From Firmicutes bacterium UBA5774 (GTDB lineage Bacteria; Bacillota; Clostridia; Peptostreptococcales; Anaerovoracaceae): a stretch of DNA of 44,680 bases. The number at the start of each line of letters is the position of its first letter. Within the stretch, counting starts at the first letter, position 1. Of the stretch, positions 8,515 to 16,560 are shown one piece after another. The notes beneath the pieces are model-generated. The model did not search any database, was not told the origin of the DNA, and saw nothing but the letters and a program-made list of their open reading frames with translations. The position numbers and the translations under genes are program-made. The stretch covers positions 1 through 44,680 of the forward strand of contig DIEM01000005.1 of the NCBI GenBank assembly GCA_002418625.1, written 5' to 3'.

Positions 8515-8775
8515 TTATCTTGATTCCACCAGCAGCCTGATGGCTGTTCTTTCCTCTCCGTCAATAGAGACATCGATAAATGCCGGAATGCAGATCAGAT
8601 CCACTCCCGTCGGCGCTACAAAACCCCTTGCGATAGCGATCGCCTTGACCGCCTGGTTCAATGCTCCCGCTCCGATAGCCTGGACCTCGGCCTTGCCGTT
8701 TTCGCGGATCACGCCCGCCAGCGCCCCTGCGACCGAGTTGGGATTGGATTTTGCAGATACTTTTAAAATTTCCAT
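8515..8775 (-). CDS. spoVS: Stage V sporulation protein S
   Basis: Small (86-residue) Alba-like protein; in Bacillus subtilis its loss blocks sporulation at stage V. The sequence is nearly invariant in the family: MEILKVSAKSNPNSVAGALA, then VQAIGAGALNQAVKAIAIARGF and the C-terminal GEERTAIRLLVE. AAAGGGGG precedes the ATG by 8 nt. It is the main sign that this organism forms endospores, although SpoVS also occurs in some non-sporulators. It is probably the first gene of the purB/pro run. I could not find a convincing sigma-H or sigma-A promoter in the A/T-rich segment upstream. Confidence 0.97.
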   Translation of the reverse strand: MEILKVSAKSNPNSVAGALAGVIRENGKAEVQAIGAGALNQAVKAIAIARGFVAPTGVDLICIPAFIDVSIDGEERTAIRLLVESR

Positions 8776-9060
8776 TTTTGCAACCCCCTTTACATCCGAT
8801 AGTGGTTTACCATAAAAATTCTACTATGTTATTACTGTGCTGAATTTTTTTAGGAAATTTTATCGCCATATTATATTGTTCTATAATGATATACCTTTTT
8901 TCATAGATATTCCACTTTTTTCGGATATATTTTTTGTCATTCGTCAAATTCGTCGGCATTATCAGAACCAGCTTTTGATTGTCATTTTCAGCATCGGATT
9001 CACATAATTCCAGCATTTTGATCAAATAGAATATTTCTTCCTGATTTTATCTCAAACCCC
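8776..9060. other. A/T-rich intergenic segment upstream of spoVS
   Basis: About 285 nt with much lower G+C than its surroundings. A 72-codon minus-strand frame (TTG at 9025, stop at 8807) runs through it, with AGGAAG about 10 nt upstream, but its composition is unlike the neighbouring genes and I recognise no family. It probably holds the spoVS promoter region. I do not call a gene here. Confidence 0.4.
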
Positions 9061-9088
9061 TTGCATTTCTTATATACTTTGTTATAAT
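9061..9088 (+). promoter_or_regulatory. Promoter of the small RNA at 9095
   Basis: TTGCAT (9061-9066), 16-nt spacer, TATAAT (9083-9088, perfect). Transcription should start near 9095, immediately before the first hairpin of the small RNA. Confidence 0.8.
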
Positions 9089-9094
9089 TATGGC

Positions 9095-9190
9095 GTGGTT
9101 ATCCCCCTGATAACCTCATTAATCTCTAATCCCAATACCCCTTTTGAACAAAACAAACTGCTCCCCTGCAGTTTGTTTTGTTTTTTGTTT
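9095..9190 (+). ncRNA. Candidate small regulatory RNA with C-rich loops
   Basis: A stand-alone unit of about 95 nt runs from a good sigma-A-type promoter to a perfect 15-bp terminator, with no open reading frame. Hairpin 1 is GGTTATC-CCCCT-GATAACC (9097-9115), with a C5-containing loop. A single-stranded linker follows with AATACCCCTTTTG (9135-9146). The terminator loop is TCCCCT (9162-9167). Three exposed CCCC tracts are complementary to Shine-Dalgarno sequences. Established knowledge: Listeria LhrC and Staphylococcus RsaE/Bacillus RoxS use such UCCC motifs to block ribosome binding sites. Homology to those families is not claimed; the architecture is what matches. Confidence 0.75.
9147..9186 (+). 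terminator. Terminator of the small RNA
   Basis: AACAAAACAAACTGC (9147-9161) pairs perfectly with GCAGTTTGTTTTGTT (9168-9182) around a TCCCCT loop, followed by a T-run. The 15-bp stem is the strongest simple hairpin in this part of the window. Confidence 0.93.
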
Positions 9191-9239
9191 ATGGTCGATT
9201 TGTGATAAAATAATAGGGTAATAATGAAGGGGTGCACGA

Positions 9240-10190
9240 ATGAAAATATTGGACAGTTATTTTGAAAATTGTGACGTAATCATCATAGATATCGAAACGA
9301 CCGGGCTATTCCCGGAGAGGAACAAGGTCATCGTCGGCGGCCTTCTTTCGATGGACGCGAACGCTCCTGCCGCCAGACAGTTTTTCGCCGAAACAAAAGA
9401 TGGCGAAAAAGCCTTGCTGGAAGCATATTATCCGCTGCTTGACGCCGCCGATATCATCATCAGCTTCAACGGCGACTCCTTTGACATTCCGTTTCTGAAT
9501 CGGCGGTTTGCCAAAAATGGCATCGCTTACCGAATCCCTCCGGAGAAATCCTTCGATCTCTACCGCGTCATCAGGCAGTCCGGATTTTCAGGGATCCTGC
9601 CGAATCTGAAGCAAACCACAGTCGAACGTTATCTGGGGATCGCAGGCAGCAGGACCGACACAATAACAGGCCGTGAAAGCATCGAGCTATACAATGAATA
9701 TGTACGCACCGGCGACAAGCGGATGAAGGAAACCATCCTGCTGCATAACCATGATGACCTTCTCCAGCTGAACAGGCTGATGGCTATCCTGAAAAATATC
9801 GATCTTCATCGGGTCATGTTTTCAAATGGCTTCCATGTCATCGGCAAACCGGGAAAAATAGCAGTGCGCTCCATCAAATTCGGTCAGGGGGCAATCATGG
9901 TCAAAGGCAGCCATTCCGGATTCGATGCCGATTTTATTAGCCATACAGGACCCTATTCCTTCGATCTGTCATTGGAAAACCGCAGCGTCAATATCCGCAT
10001 CCCGCTGCAGCGCGAGCATCGCCACTATTATGTCGACTTGAATGATTTTGATTTTGACACATCGGATTTTGCCAAATATTCCAATTGCCGCAGCGGCTAC
10101 CTGATCGTAAGTTCGGGCAGCAACAGGAACCACGCCGAAATAAATCATCTTGTCAAGCGAATATGCAAGGAAATTCTGGGTTCTTTCTGA
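9240..10190 (+). CDS. DEDD-superfamily exonuclease (YprB-type RNase H-like domain)
   Basis: Predicted 3'-5' exonuclease of the RNase_H_2 (YprB) group, 316 residues. DEDD motifs are visible: DIETTG (residues 17-22), SFNGDSFDIPFL with the second-motif Asp (about 79-90), and HNHDDLLQL near 173. The C-terminal 110 residues do not match a domain I recognise. GGGG lies 8 nt before the ATG. It is followed 35 nt later by a phosphoesterase and then proA, all plus strand. Substrate is unknown; Bacillus YprB is also uncharacterised to my knowledge. It lies about 50 nt after the small RNA terminator, and I see only a weak promoter candidate. Confidence 0.85.
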   Translation: MKILDSYFENCDVIIIDIETTGLFPERNKVIVGGLLSMDANAPAARQFFAETKDGEKALLEAYYPLLDAADIIISFNGDSFDIPFLNRRFAKNGIAYRIPPEKSFDLYRVIRQSGFSGILPNLKQTTVERYLGIAGSRTDTITGRESIELYNEYVRTGDKRMKETILLHNHDDLLQLNRLMAILKNIDLHRVMFSNGFHVIGKPGKIAVRSIKFGQGAIMVKGSHSGFDADFISHTGPYSFDLSLENRSVNIRIPLQREHRHYYVDLNDFDFDTSDFAKYSNCRSGYLIVSSGSNRNHAEINHLVKRICKEILGSF

Positions 10191-10225
10191 TATAATCTAT
10201 TCAGGCAAAAGGAGGAGCTTGAAGC

Positions 10226-11164
10226 ATGCTTACGAGGTCAAGGCTCAATGGAGTCTATAAAAACGCCGAGATCGTACCCTTTGATGACGAATCAAAATTC
10301 GTTTTTTTCAGTGATGTTCACAGGGGTGACAACAGCCTGTCGGACGATTTCGGCAGAAACAGGCACATATATTATTATGCCCTGGACTACTATTATGAAA
10401 GCGGATTCACCTATGTCGAAGTCGGTGACGGCGATGAATTATGGGAAAACCCGATTTATGAGCATATAACCAACGCGCATCCTGCTATATTCGACCAGCT
10501 GAAGAATTTTCACAATGCAAACAGGCTGTACATGATGTACGGCAATCATAATATGGCTCTGCGCGACGATGATTATGTGAAGCGCAACCTGACGGAAACC
10601 TTCAACGATGAAACCGAGCAGATGGAGCCTCTGTTTCCCGGCTTGAAGGCTTATGAGGGTATAAGGTTCGTCAACAGCAGCACCGATCAGGAGATTTTCG
10701 TGGTCCACGGCCACCAGGGCGACCTTATGAATGACCAGCTTTGGCGAGTGTCCTTCCTGATCGTCCGCTATTTCTGGCGCTTCATGCACATCCTCGGCGT
10801 CAATTATGCCGCCAGCCCGGCCAAAAATAAATATGTTCGCCATAAGATCGAGAAAGCCTACAATAAATGGAATGTGGAGCATCCGATGATTTCGCTCATA
10901 TGCGGCCATACGCACAGGGCAAGATTTCCCGGAAAAGGCGACCAGCCATACTTCAATACCGGCTGCTGCATGCATCCGCGAGGCATCACCTGCATCGAGC
11001 TCAAGGAAGGCGAGATCATGCTCGTCAACTGGCATATGCATACCCGCAAGGATGGCCTGCTGTACGTCAAACGAACAGTTTTAAAAGGACCGGTTCCGGT
11101 CGTTCAATTTATGAGGTGCAATGATGGAAATAACAAAAATTACAAAAGACGTAAAGAACGATAG
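10226..11164 (+). CDS. Calcineurin-like metallophosphoesterase
   Basis: Two-metal phosphoesterase of 312 residues. The metal ligands are in order: SDVHRGDN (D and H), VGDGDELWE, YGNHN, VHGHQGD and CGHTHRARFPG. Family members act on nucleotides, nucleic acids, phosphoproteins or phospholipids; the substrate cannot be read from sequence. GGAGGAG lies 8 nt before the ATG at 10226. The 3' end overlaps proA by about 40 nt in another frame, which is unusual but supported by an intact frame and by the proA ribosome binding site lying inside this gene. It probably shares a transcript with the exonuclease upstream. Confidence 0.88.
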   Translation: MLTRSRLNGVYKNAEIVPFDDESKFVFFSDVHRGDNSLSDDFGRNRHIYYYALDYYYESGFTYVEVGDGDELWENPIYEHITNAHPAIFDQLKNFHNANRLYMMYGNHNMALRDDDYVKRNLTETFNDETEQMEPLFPGLKAYEGIRFVNSSTDQEIFVVHGHQGDLMNDQLWRVSFLIVRYFWRFMHILGVNYAASPAKNKYVRHKIEKAYNKWNVEHPMISLICGHTHRARFPGKGDQPYFNTGCCMHPRGITCIELKEGEIMLVNWHMHTRKDGLLYVKRTVLKGPVPVVQFMRCNDGNNKNYKRRKER

Positions 11165-12401
11165 CTTCAAGATGGCTTCCCTGTCCCCGGATATCAGGAA
11201 TTCCGCCCTGGCCGCTGTCTCCGCAGCGCTGTGCGCGCAAGCGGACGCCATATTCAAAGCCAACGCCGAAGATCTAAGGGAAGCTGAAAAAAACGACCTG
11301 GCCGGGCCCTTGCTGAAACGTCTGAAATTCGACCGTCAAAAGCTGGATGACGCGATCAGCGGCATCGACAGCCTGATCGGCCTTCCGGACCCCTTGTTCA
11401 GGACTCTGCTGGCGCGGCAGCTGGATGATGGTCTTCGGCTGTACAAAGTCACCTGCCCGATCGGCGTCATCGGTGTCATTTTTGAATCCAGGCCCGACGC
11501 ACTGGTACAGATCGCGGCGTTATGCCTCAAAAGCGGCAACTGCTGCATCCTTAAAGGCGGCAGCGAGGCTGCGAATACCAATCGCGTCCTCTATGGCATC
11601 ATCGCGCAGGCAACTCTTAAATCAGGCATCCCGAAGGGTTTTCTGACGCTTGTCGAAACGCGTGAGGGCATCAGCGAGCTGCTGAAATGCCATGAGTCTA
11701 TCGATTTGATCATCCCGAGGGGCTCCAACGAATTTGTCCAGTATATCATGGCGAATTCGAAGATCCCTGTGATGGGTCATGCGGACGGCATTTGCCATGT
11801 CTTCGTCGACCGTTCCGCCGACATTCGCAAAGCTGTCAAAATCATCGTCGACTCGAAGACCCAATATGTCGCCGCCTGCAACACTGTAGAAACCCTGCTG
11901 GTCCACAAGGATATCGCTGAAGAATTCCTGCCGGCGCTCAAGCCGGCTTTGGATGACAGATCGGTAATCATCAGGGGCTGCGCCGAAACACGGCGCATCA
12001 TCGACTGCCCGCCTGCGGAGGAAGCGGATTACGGAAAGGAATATCTGGATTATATCGTATCTGTTAAAATCGTCGGAGACCTCGACGAAGCGGTACGCCA
12101 TATCAACACATACGGCTCACACCATACCGACAGCATCGTCACGGAGGATGAAGCCTCAGTCGAGCAGTTCATGCTGCTTGTCGATTCCGCCGGCGTCTAT
12201 CACAATTGCTCCACTCGCTTTGCAGACGGTTTCCGATATGGCTTCGGCGCCGAGGTCGGCATCAGTACCGGAAAGCTCCATGCTCGGGGCCCGGTCGGTC
12301 TCGATGGGCTCGTCACTTACAAGTACAAGCTTTTCGGCGACGGACACATCGTGTCGGACTACGCGGAAGGCGTCAGGCTTTTCCATTTCAAGGATCTTTA
12401 G
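11124..12401 (+). CDS. proA: Glutamate-5-semialdehyde dehydrogenase (gamma-glutamyl phosphate reductase)
   Basis: Second step of proline synthesis, NADPH-dependent reduction of gamma-glutamyl phosphate. The protein of about 425 residues shows typical ProA sequences: CPIGVIGVIFESRPDALVQ, LKSGNCCILKGGSEA, LIIPRGSNEFVQYI, the catalytic Cys in AACNTVETLLVH, and GPVGLDGLVTYKY near the end. Two ATGs lie at 11121 and 11124; the second is 7 nt from GAGG. It is on the opposite strand from proB-proC and in a different transcript, so the proline pathway is split into two units. The stop overlaps that of the convergent DUF3842 gene by 3 nt. Confidence 0.96.
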   Translation: MEITKITKDVKNDSFKMASLSPDIRNSALAAVSAALCAQADAIFKANAEDLREAEKNDLAGPLLKRLKFDRQKLDDAISGIDSLIGLPDPLFRTLLARQLDDGLRLYKVTCPIGVIGVIFESRPDALVQIAALCLKSGNCCILKGGSEAANTNRVLYGIIAQATLKSGIPKGFLTLVETREGISELLKCHESIDLIIPRGSNEFVQYIMANSKIPVMGHADGICHVFVDRSADIRKAVKIIVDSKTQYVAACNTVETLLVHKDIAEEFLPALKPALDDRSVIIRGCAETRRIIDCPPAEEADYGKEYLDYIVSVKIVGDLDEAVRHINTYGSHHTDSIVTEDEASVEQFMLLVDSAGVYHNCSTRFADGFRYGFGAEVGISTGKLHARGPVGLDGLVTYKYKLFGDGHIVSDYAEGVRLFHFKDL

Positions 12402-12835
12402 CGAAGCCGGCATGCTTTCCGGTTTTCGTCCTCGATGATCTGTCTGACCGCTTTTACGGCATTATCGATATGCGTTGCAAGCGGCTCATTTCCGACACTT
12501 ACAACATGGATGCGGCAGCGGTTGATCGGCAGCAGCACTTTGAATGCCTTGCTGGATCCGATAGCCGCGGCCATCGCCGGCGTCATCTCTCCCAGCATCG
12601 AATTCGCTGTTATGATGGCGATGACTCCGACGATGACATCCACTTCGGCCGCATTGTAGATAATAGCGTTTTCTCCGGTTGCGCCTTCATCCGCTCCCGC
12701 CTTCAGCATGTTCCCCGTTGCCGCGGAATTGGTGCCGAGCGCCAGGATCTCAATACCCGGCAGTCCGCTCTTCATTTTTTCGACAACGGCCCGGCCGATG
12801 CCGCCTCCCTGCCCGTCCACTACGGCGATTCTCAT
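12398..12835 (-). CDS. DUF3842 family protein
   Basis: Conserved protein of unknown function, 145 residues, common in Clostridia. It begins MRIAVVDGQGGGIGRAVVEKM, a glycine-rich loop after a first beta strand that resembles a nucleotide-binding Rossmann start. It also contains EILALGTNSAATGNMLKAGA and GVIAIITANSMLGEMTPAMA, small-residue-rich stretches that could be membrane-associated or a hydrophobic core. The ATG at 12835 has GGAGG 8 nt upstream; a TTG further upstream sits within the Shine-Dalgarno and is rejected. It has its own promoter and is convergent with proA. I cannot assign a reaction. Confidence 0.85.
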   Translation of the reverse strand: MRIAVVDGQGGGIGRAVVEKMKSGLPGIEILALGTNSAATGNMLKAGADEGATGENAIIYNAAEVDVIVGVIAIITANSMLGEMTPAMAAAIGSSKAFKVLLPINRCRIHVVSVGNEPLATHIDNAVKAVRQIIEDENRKACRLR

Positions 12836-12888
12836 ATCTTTATCCTCCAAAGGTTCACTTTTCGCAGCCTGAATTACTTTTCTTATAA

Positions 12889-12918
12889 AATATACACCAG
12901 GGCCCCCTTCTTATGCAA
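12889..12918 (-). promoter_or_regulatory. Promoter of the DUF3842 gene
   Basis: Minus-strand TTGCAT (12913-12918), 18-nt spacer, TATATT (12889-12894), about 55 nt before the start codon. Confidence 0.6.
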
Positions 12919-13040
12919 GGGTGTCCTATTGCGCGATCGAAAATTGTTCGGCCGCTATAATTTTTTTGTCCTCCCTGCCGATATAATATCAAAGGTTTAA
13001 TTTTTGTTTCGCTTATTACCGGTGAAAGGTTTGAATCGAT

Positions 13041-14387
13041 TTGAACAAGAATGTAGTGATCGTCAACAGGAAAAAATTTCAAAGACACCTGATCATGCTG
13101 CTGGTCCTCTGGGTACTGACGATATCAAGTCTCGCGATATTCTCAGCTTATAATATCACATCGACGATCTTCAATGAAATCGGGAAAAAGGCCATGCTGC
13201 TCGCTGTCGAAATTGCCGGCGGCCTTGAAATGGAACAGGCGGATGTCGACAGATATCTCAGCCTTGATTTTGTGGATCTGCTGAAGGATCCGCAGCATAT
13301 GGAATTCGAGGAAAAATCACGTGCCGTCATGAAATATTCCGATATCAAGTATATTTATATGGAAACTGTCCTTGACGACAGCCGGGTGAAATATCATGTC
13401 GAGCCGGGAGAAGAAGACTTGTATGGCGCGCCTGCAGGCACACCGCTTAATGTCGTCTATCTGCTTGACGCTGTCGTCAGCCATGAGACAAGAATGGAAG
13501 ATACCGACGGGCAATGGTATGCCGACAAGGACCGCTATATCAATTTGGACAGTACATTTGCCGAAATCTATAAGAGCGATGAACCAGGCTACCTTTTCGT
13601 CGAAGACCGATGGGGCAATTATTTCACCGGCTATGCACCGGTTTACGACAGCAGCGGCAATTTGACCGGCGTCCTTTGCGTCGACCTTTTCCTGACGGAT
13701 TATTATAATCTCTTAAAGCTTGATTTAATCGTCGTCGGAGGTTTCACCGCAGCCAATCTTGCCATCGGCCTCATTCTGGTCATGCTGTTCAGAAGATTGC
13801 GCGACGCAGATCTCAAGGTACAGGAGAAAACCATTCAATCCAATACCGATTATTTGACCTCCTGCCTGAATCGCAGAAGCTTTATCGAAACAGCCAAGAT
13901 CCAGTGGGACGGGCATCTTCGGAGCGGCAAGCCGCTGGCCATGCTTTTTGTCGATATCGATTTCTTCAAGGAGTATAATGATTACTATGGCCACATGGCC
14001 GGAGATATGACGCTCTGCAGCGTAGCAGACGTTCTGAACAGCTGCTGCAATCCTTCGGTATCCAGCGTAAGCCGTTATGGCGGCGATGAATTCGTCATCA
14101 TGCTTTCGAATACCGACGAGCACGTTGCGTCAGGCATCGCATCAAACATCATCGCTGGTGTAGCAGCGTTGAATATCCCTCACGCCGCTTCGCCGGTCGC
14201 ACCCTATCAAACGATCAGCATCGGCGTTGCAAGCCTGATTCCGAAGAATGACCTGTCGGTCGAATCGCTTATGGATCAGGCAGACAACGCGCTGTATAAA
14301 GCAAAGCGCTACGGAAGAAATCAATTCCAGATCTGGGACGGTCAGTCGGCCAAAAGGCACAAATCCAAGACTGCGAACGCTACATGA
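13041..14387 (+). CDS. Membrane diguanylate cyclase (GGDEF)
   Basis: Predicted to make cyclic di-GMP from two GTP, 448 residues. Order: a short basic N-terminus, transmembrane helix 1 (about 15-37), an extracytoplasmic region of about 190 residues resembling a Cache/PAS-like sensor, transmembrane helix 2 (about 230-252), then GGDEF. The active site is intact (RYGGDEFVI), preceded by DSLTSCLNRR-like TDYLTSCLNRRSF and followed by SIGVAS. No RxxD inhibitory site is obvious. The start is apparently TTG at 13041, about 10 nt after GAAAGG; the next in-frame ATG would cut into the first helix. It overlaps the convergent LysE gene end by 8 nt. The signal sensed is unknown. Confidence 0.9.
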   Translation: MNKNVVIVNRKKFQRHLIMLLVLWVLTISSLAIFSAYNITSTIFNEIGKKAMLLAVEIAGGLEMEQADVDRYLSLDFVDLLKDPQHMEFEEKSRAVMKYSDIKYIYMETVLDDSRVKYHVEPGEEDLYGAPAGTPLNVVYLLDAVVSHETRMEDTDGQWYADKDRYINLDSTFAEIYKSDEPGYLFVEDRWGNYFTGYAPVYDSSGNLTGVLCVDLFLTDYYNLLKLDLIVVGGFTAANLAIGLILVMLFRRLRDADLKVQEKTIQSNTDYLTSCLNRRSFIETAKIQWDGHLRSGKPLAMLFVDIDFFKEYNDYYGHMAGDMTLCSVADVLNSCCNPSVSSVSRYGGDEFVIMLSNTDEHVASGIASNIIAGVAALNIPHAASPVAPYQTISIGVASLIPKNDLSVESLMDQADNALYKAKRYGRNQFQIWDGQSAKRHKSKTANAT

Positions 14388-15024
14388 GCCTCATGATGCT
14401 GTCAATGCTGTCCGCAAAGAAACTGATCCCGAAGAAAATAAGGCATGCCGCCAAAAACAGGATCACGCCCTTGTAGACCCTGACGCTGAAAAGATGTCTT
14501 GCTTTACTTACAAGCGCGGCGACGAAGGTGAACCATGAAATGTCCGACAGGCTGTGACCTATGTAGAACACAGCGATGCCGATGATGCCGTAGGTGTTGT
14601 AAGCATTCATGATCAATGCCAAGCCGACGGCGGACCACCAGATGATGAAATATGGGTTTGTCGCGCTGAGCAGGATGCCTGCAGCAAATGCATTGCCTTT
14701 TTTCTCACCCTCCACAGCTTTAATATCAAGGGATATCCGTCCTTTATACACATCCCGGATCATGCCTGATCCTAAATATCCAAGTATGCTGCCGCCAAAA
14801 ATCCCGATCACGATCTTAGCCGCGTCTGAGCCGAGAAATTTTCCCGCGCCTGCAAATATAGCAATGACGAGCAGCAATTCCAGAAATACATGGCCAAGAG
14901 AAATTTCCAGCCCCGGACGTATGCCGTATCGCAATCCTTTATCGACTGTGTACGTAAACATTGGCCCCGGCATAACGGCTCCGGAGTATCCTATGACCAG
15001 CGATTGCAAAAATATCATGAGCAT
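14380..15024 (-). CDS. LysE/RhtB-family exporter
   Basis: Inner-membrane amino-acid exporter family, 214 residues with about six hydrophobic helices. The family signature GAVMPGPMFTYTVDKGLRYG lies at the N-terminus and LLSATNPYFIIWWSAVG in the middle, both typical of LysE superfamily proteins. Substrate cannot be deduced. GAGG lies 8 nt before the ATG at 15024. It is convergent with the diguanylate cyclase (8-nt overlap of 3' ends) and 57 nt downstream of the ribbon-helix-helix gene on the same strand, so it could be read from the SPFH promoter. Confidence 0.88.
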   Translation of the reverse strand: MLMIFLQSLVIGYSGAVMPGPMFTYTVDKGLRYGIRPGLEISLGHVFLELLLVIAIFAGAGKFLGSDAAKIVIGIFGGSILGYLGSGMIRDVYKGRISLDIKAVEGEKKGNAFAAGILLSATNPYFIIWWSAVGLALIMNAYNTYGIIGIAVFYIGHSLSDISWFTFVAALVSKARHLFSVRVYKGVILFLAACLIFFGISFFADSIDSIMRLM

Positions 15025-15081
15025 TTCAAAAACCTCTGTTCCGCTTTGCTATATAATGCATCTGCCCGCAGTTTGGTTTCC

Positions 15082-15273
15082 TTATTTCTTTGATGCCGAT
15101 CCATCTCGCGTCCCCTTTTTTCGCTGCCTTACACTCTCAGTCAGCAAATACTCAATCTGGCCGTTGATCGAACGGAAATCGTCTTCCGCCCATGCGGCCA
15201 GCTCCCTCCAGAGGGATGGCGATAATCTCAACAACAGCTGCTTTTTGTCTTTTTCCTTATTTTCGCTATCCAC
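15082..15273 (-). CDS. Ribbon-helix-helix (Arc-like) DNA-binding protein
   Basis: Small protein of 63 residues. KKQLLLRLSPSLWRELAAWAE has the alternating hydrophobic strand plus helix of Arc/CopG-type regulators, and RSINGQIEYLLTESVRQRKK is the second helix, closely similar to Arc-like proteins. It starts with GTG at 15273, 6 nt after GGAG. It lies 71 nt downstream of the SPFH gene in the same direction, a pairing that recurs in Firmicutes. A palindrome over the SPFH promoter (16406-16430) is a plausible binding site for autoregulation; this is inference. Confidence 0.85.
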   Translation of the reverse strand: MDSENKEKDKKQLLLRLSPSLWRELAAWAEDDFRSINGQIEYLLTESVRQRKKGTRDGSASKK

Positions 15274-15344
15274 TGAAATCTCCGTCCCTTCCCGGTATTA
15301 TATCGCATTTTCTCGGCTTCGGCACCCTTTTTCTTCAATGGCGA

Positions 15345-16376
15345 TCAATAGATCGAACCGCTGTTTACTATTGGCTGGGCGGATTTGTCTCCGCAGAGGA
15401 CTACCAGCAGATTGCTGACCATAGCCGCCTTTCGTTCTTCGTCCAGCTTGACGATGTCTCTTTCATTGAGTTTTTCAAGAGCCATTTCAACCATTCCCAC
15501 CGCTCCCTCGACAATCATCTGCCGGGCGGCTATGATGGCAGTCGCCTGCTGCCTTTGCAGCATGGCCGCCGCGATTTCAGGCGCATAGGCAAGGTGCGTG
15601 ATTCTGGCTTCGATGATCTGAAGACCTGAGATTTCCACTCTTGACTGGATCTCCTCTTTTAGTTTCCCGGCAACCTCCTGACTGCTTCCCCTGAGTGACT
15701 TCTCGCCGTTTTCAACAGAAGCGTCATACGGATAGAGCCTGACGATGTTTCGAAGCGCAGAATCGCATTGGATCGAAAGATATTCAGTATAGTTGTCGAC
15801 ATTGAAGGCTGCCTTGGCAGTGTTCACGACTCTCCAGATCACAACGATACCGATGATGATTGGATTTCCCAGCTCATCGTTGATTTTCTGGGTGTCGTTG
15901 TTCAGTGTCATCGTTTTCAGCGACATGATCTTGCTTTCCCTTTTCAGGCTGATGGATGGAGAGCCGGGTTTTCCCGCTGCCTGTGTCTCAATGGTCAGTG
16001 CCTGTCCGCGCCCCGATGCCGCCGCGGGATTGAAGCCCACCGCAAAAGGATTGACGAAGAAAAAGCCCTCGCCCTTCAGCGTGCCGTGATATTTTCCAAA
16101 CAGAGTCAGGACCATGGCGTCATTGGGCTTCAGGATCTTCAGACCGGCAAACAGCAGCGGACCTATCAGTGCGACATAGATAAATCCGCCGATGATAAGC
16201 GCCATGGCATATCCGGATCCGAAGCCTGTCGCCATGCCTGTCAATCCGTTGATTATGGCAACAACGGCTGCGATCATCAGTAAAATGTTTACTATCAGCA
16301 CTGCCATCCCGTTGATCGCCGCCGGCTTCTTTTCCTCAAAATGGAGTTGTTTTTCATCTGTAATATAACCCGACAT
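15345..16376 (-). CDS. SPFH/Band 7 domain membrane protein
   Basis: Stomatin/prohibitin/flotillin-type protein of 343 residues. Two hydrophobic helices (about 23-47 and 56-80) are followed by the SPFH domain beginning at GLKILKPNDAMVLTLFGKYHGTLKGEGFFFVNPF. An alpha-helical region follows, with SSQEVAGKLKEEIQSRVEISGLQIIEARITHLAYAPEIAAAMLQRQQATA, the hallmark flotillin-like coiled segment. Such proteins scaffold membrane microdomains or regulate membrane proteases. GGGAGG precedes the ATG by 7 nt. It forms a unit with the small RHH gene downstream. The partner process is unknown. Confidence 0.9.
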   Translation of the reverse strand: MSGYITDEKQLHFEEKKPAAINGMAVLIVNILLMIAAVVAIINGLTGMATGFGSGYAMALIIGGFIYVALIGPLLFAGLKILKPNDAMVLTLFGKYHGTLKGEGFFFVNPFAVGFNPAAASGRGQALTIETQAAGKPGSPSISLKRESKIMSLKTMTLNNDTQKINDELGNPIIIGIVVIWRVVNTAKAAFNVDNYTEYLSIQCDSALRNIVRLYPYDASVENGEKSLRGSSQEVAGKLKEEIQSRVEISGLQIIEARITHLAYAPEIAAAMLQRQQATAIIAARQMIVEGAVGMVEMALEKLNERDIVKLDEERKAAMVSNLLVVLCGDKSAQPIVNSGSIY

Positions 16377-16405
16377 ATAAATACCTCCCTTATAAGCGTT
16401 GTGAT

Positions 16406-16445
16406 ATATGATATCATTTTAATATCATATTTATACTACTTCCAA
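16406..16445 (-). promoter_or_regulatory. SPFH-RHH promoter with overlapping palindrome
   Basis: Minus-strand TTGGAA (16440-16445), 17-nt spacer and TTAAAA (16417-16422) make a plausible promoter. An inverted repeat ATATGATAT-N7-ATATCATAT (16406-16430, perfect 9-bp arms) covers the -10. That position fits an operator for the RHH protein of the same operon. Confidence 0.55.
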
Positions 16446-16521
16446 TCAGTTCCCCTGTCAAGAATCAAATTGAATTTCTCAATGGGCCGCACCCTGCTGC
16501 CGGTAATGCGCTTTTTAATCA

Positions 16522-16550
16522 TTGACATTCACTGCAAAATGTTTTATAAA
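16522..16550 (+). promoter_or_regulatory. Promoter of the marR-ABC exporter operon
   Basis: TTGACA (16522-16527), 17-nt spacer, TATAAA (16545-16550). It is a near-consensus sigma-A promoter about 50 nt upstream of the MarR start codon. Confidence 0.85.
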
Positions 16551-16560
16551 TTTATTTAGT

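Noticed and set aside
8807..9025. 72-codon minus-strand frame upstream of spoVS
   Set aside because: Starts with TTG, composition is A/T-driven and unlike neighbouring genes, and no family is recognisable; kept only as an intergenic note.
12930..13040. Promoter for the diguanylate cyclase gene
   Set aside because: Two TATAAT sequences occur, but neither has a recognisable -35 at 16-18 nt, so no promoter is called.
13041..14387. c-di-GMP riboswitch upstream of the GGDEF gene
   Set aside because: The 200-nt intergenic stretch lacks the conserved GEMM tetraloop and receptor sequences.
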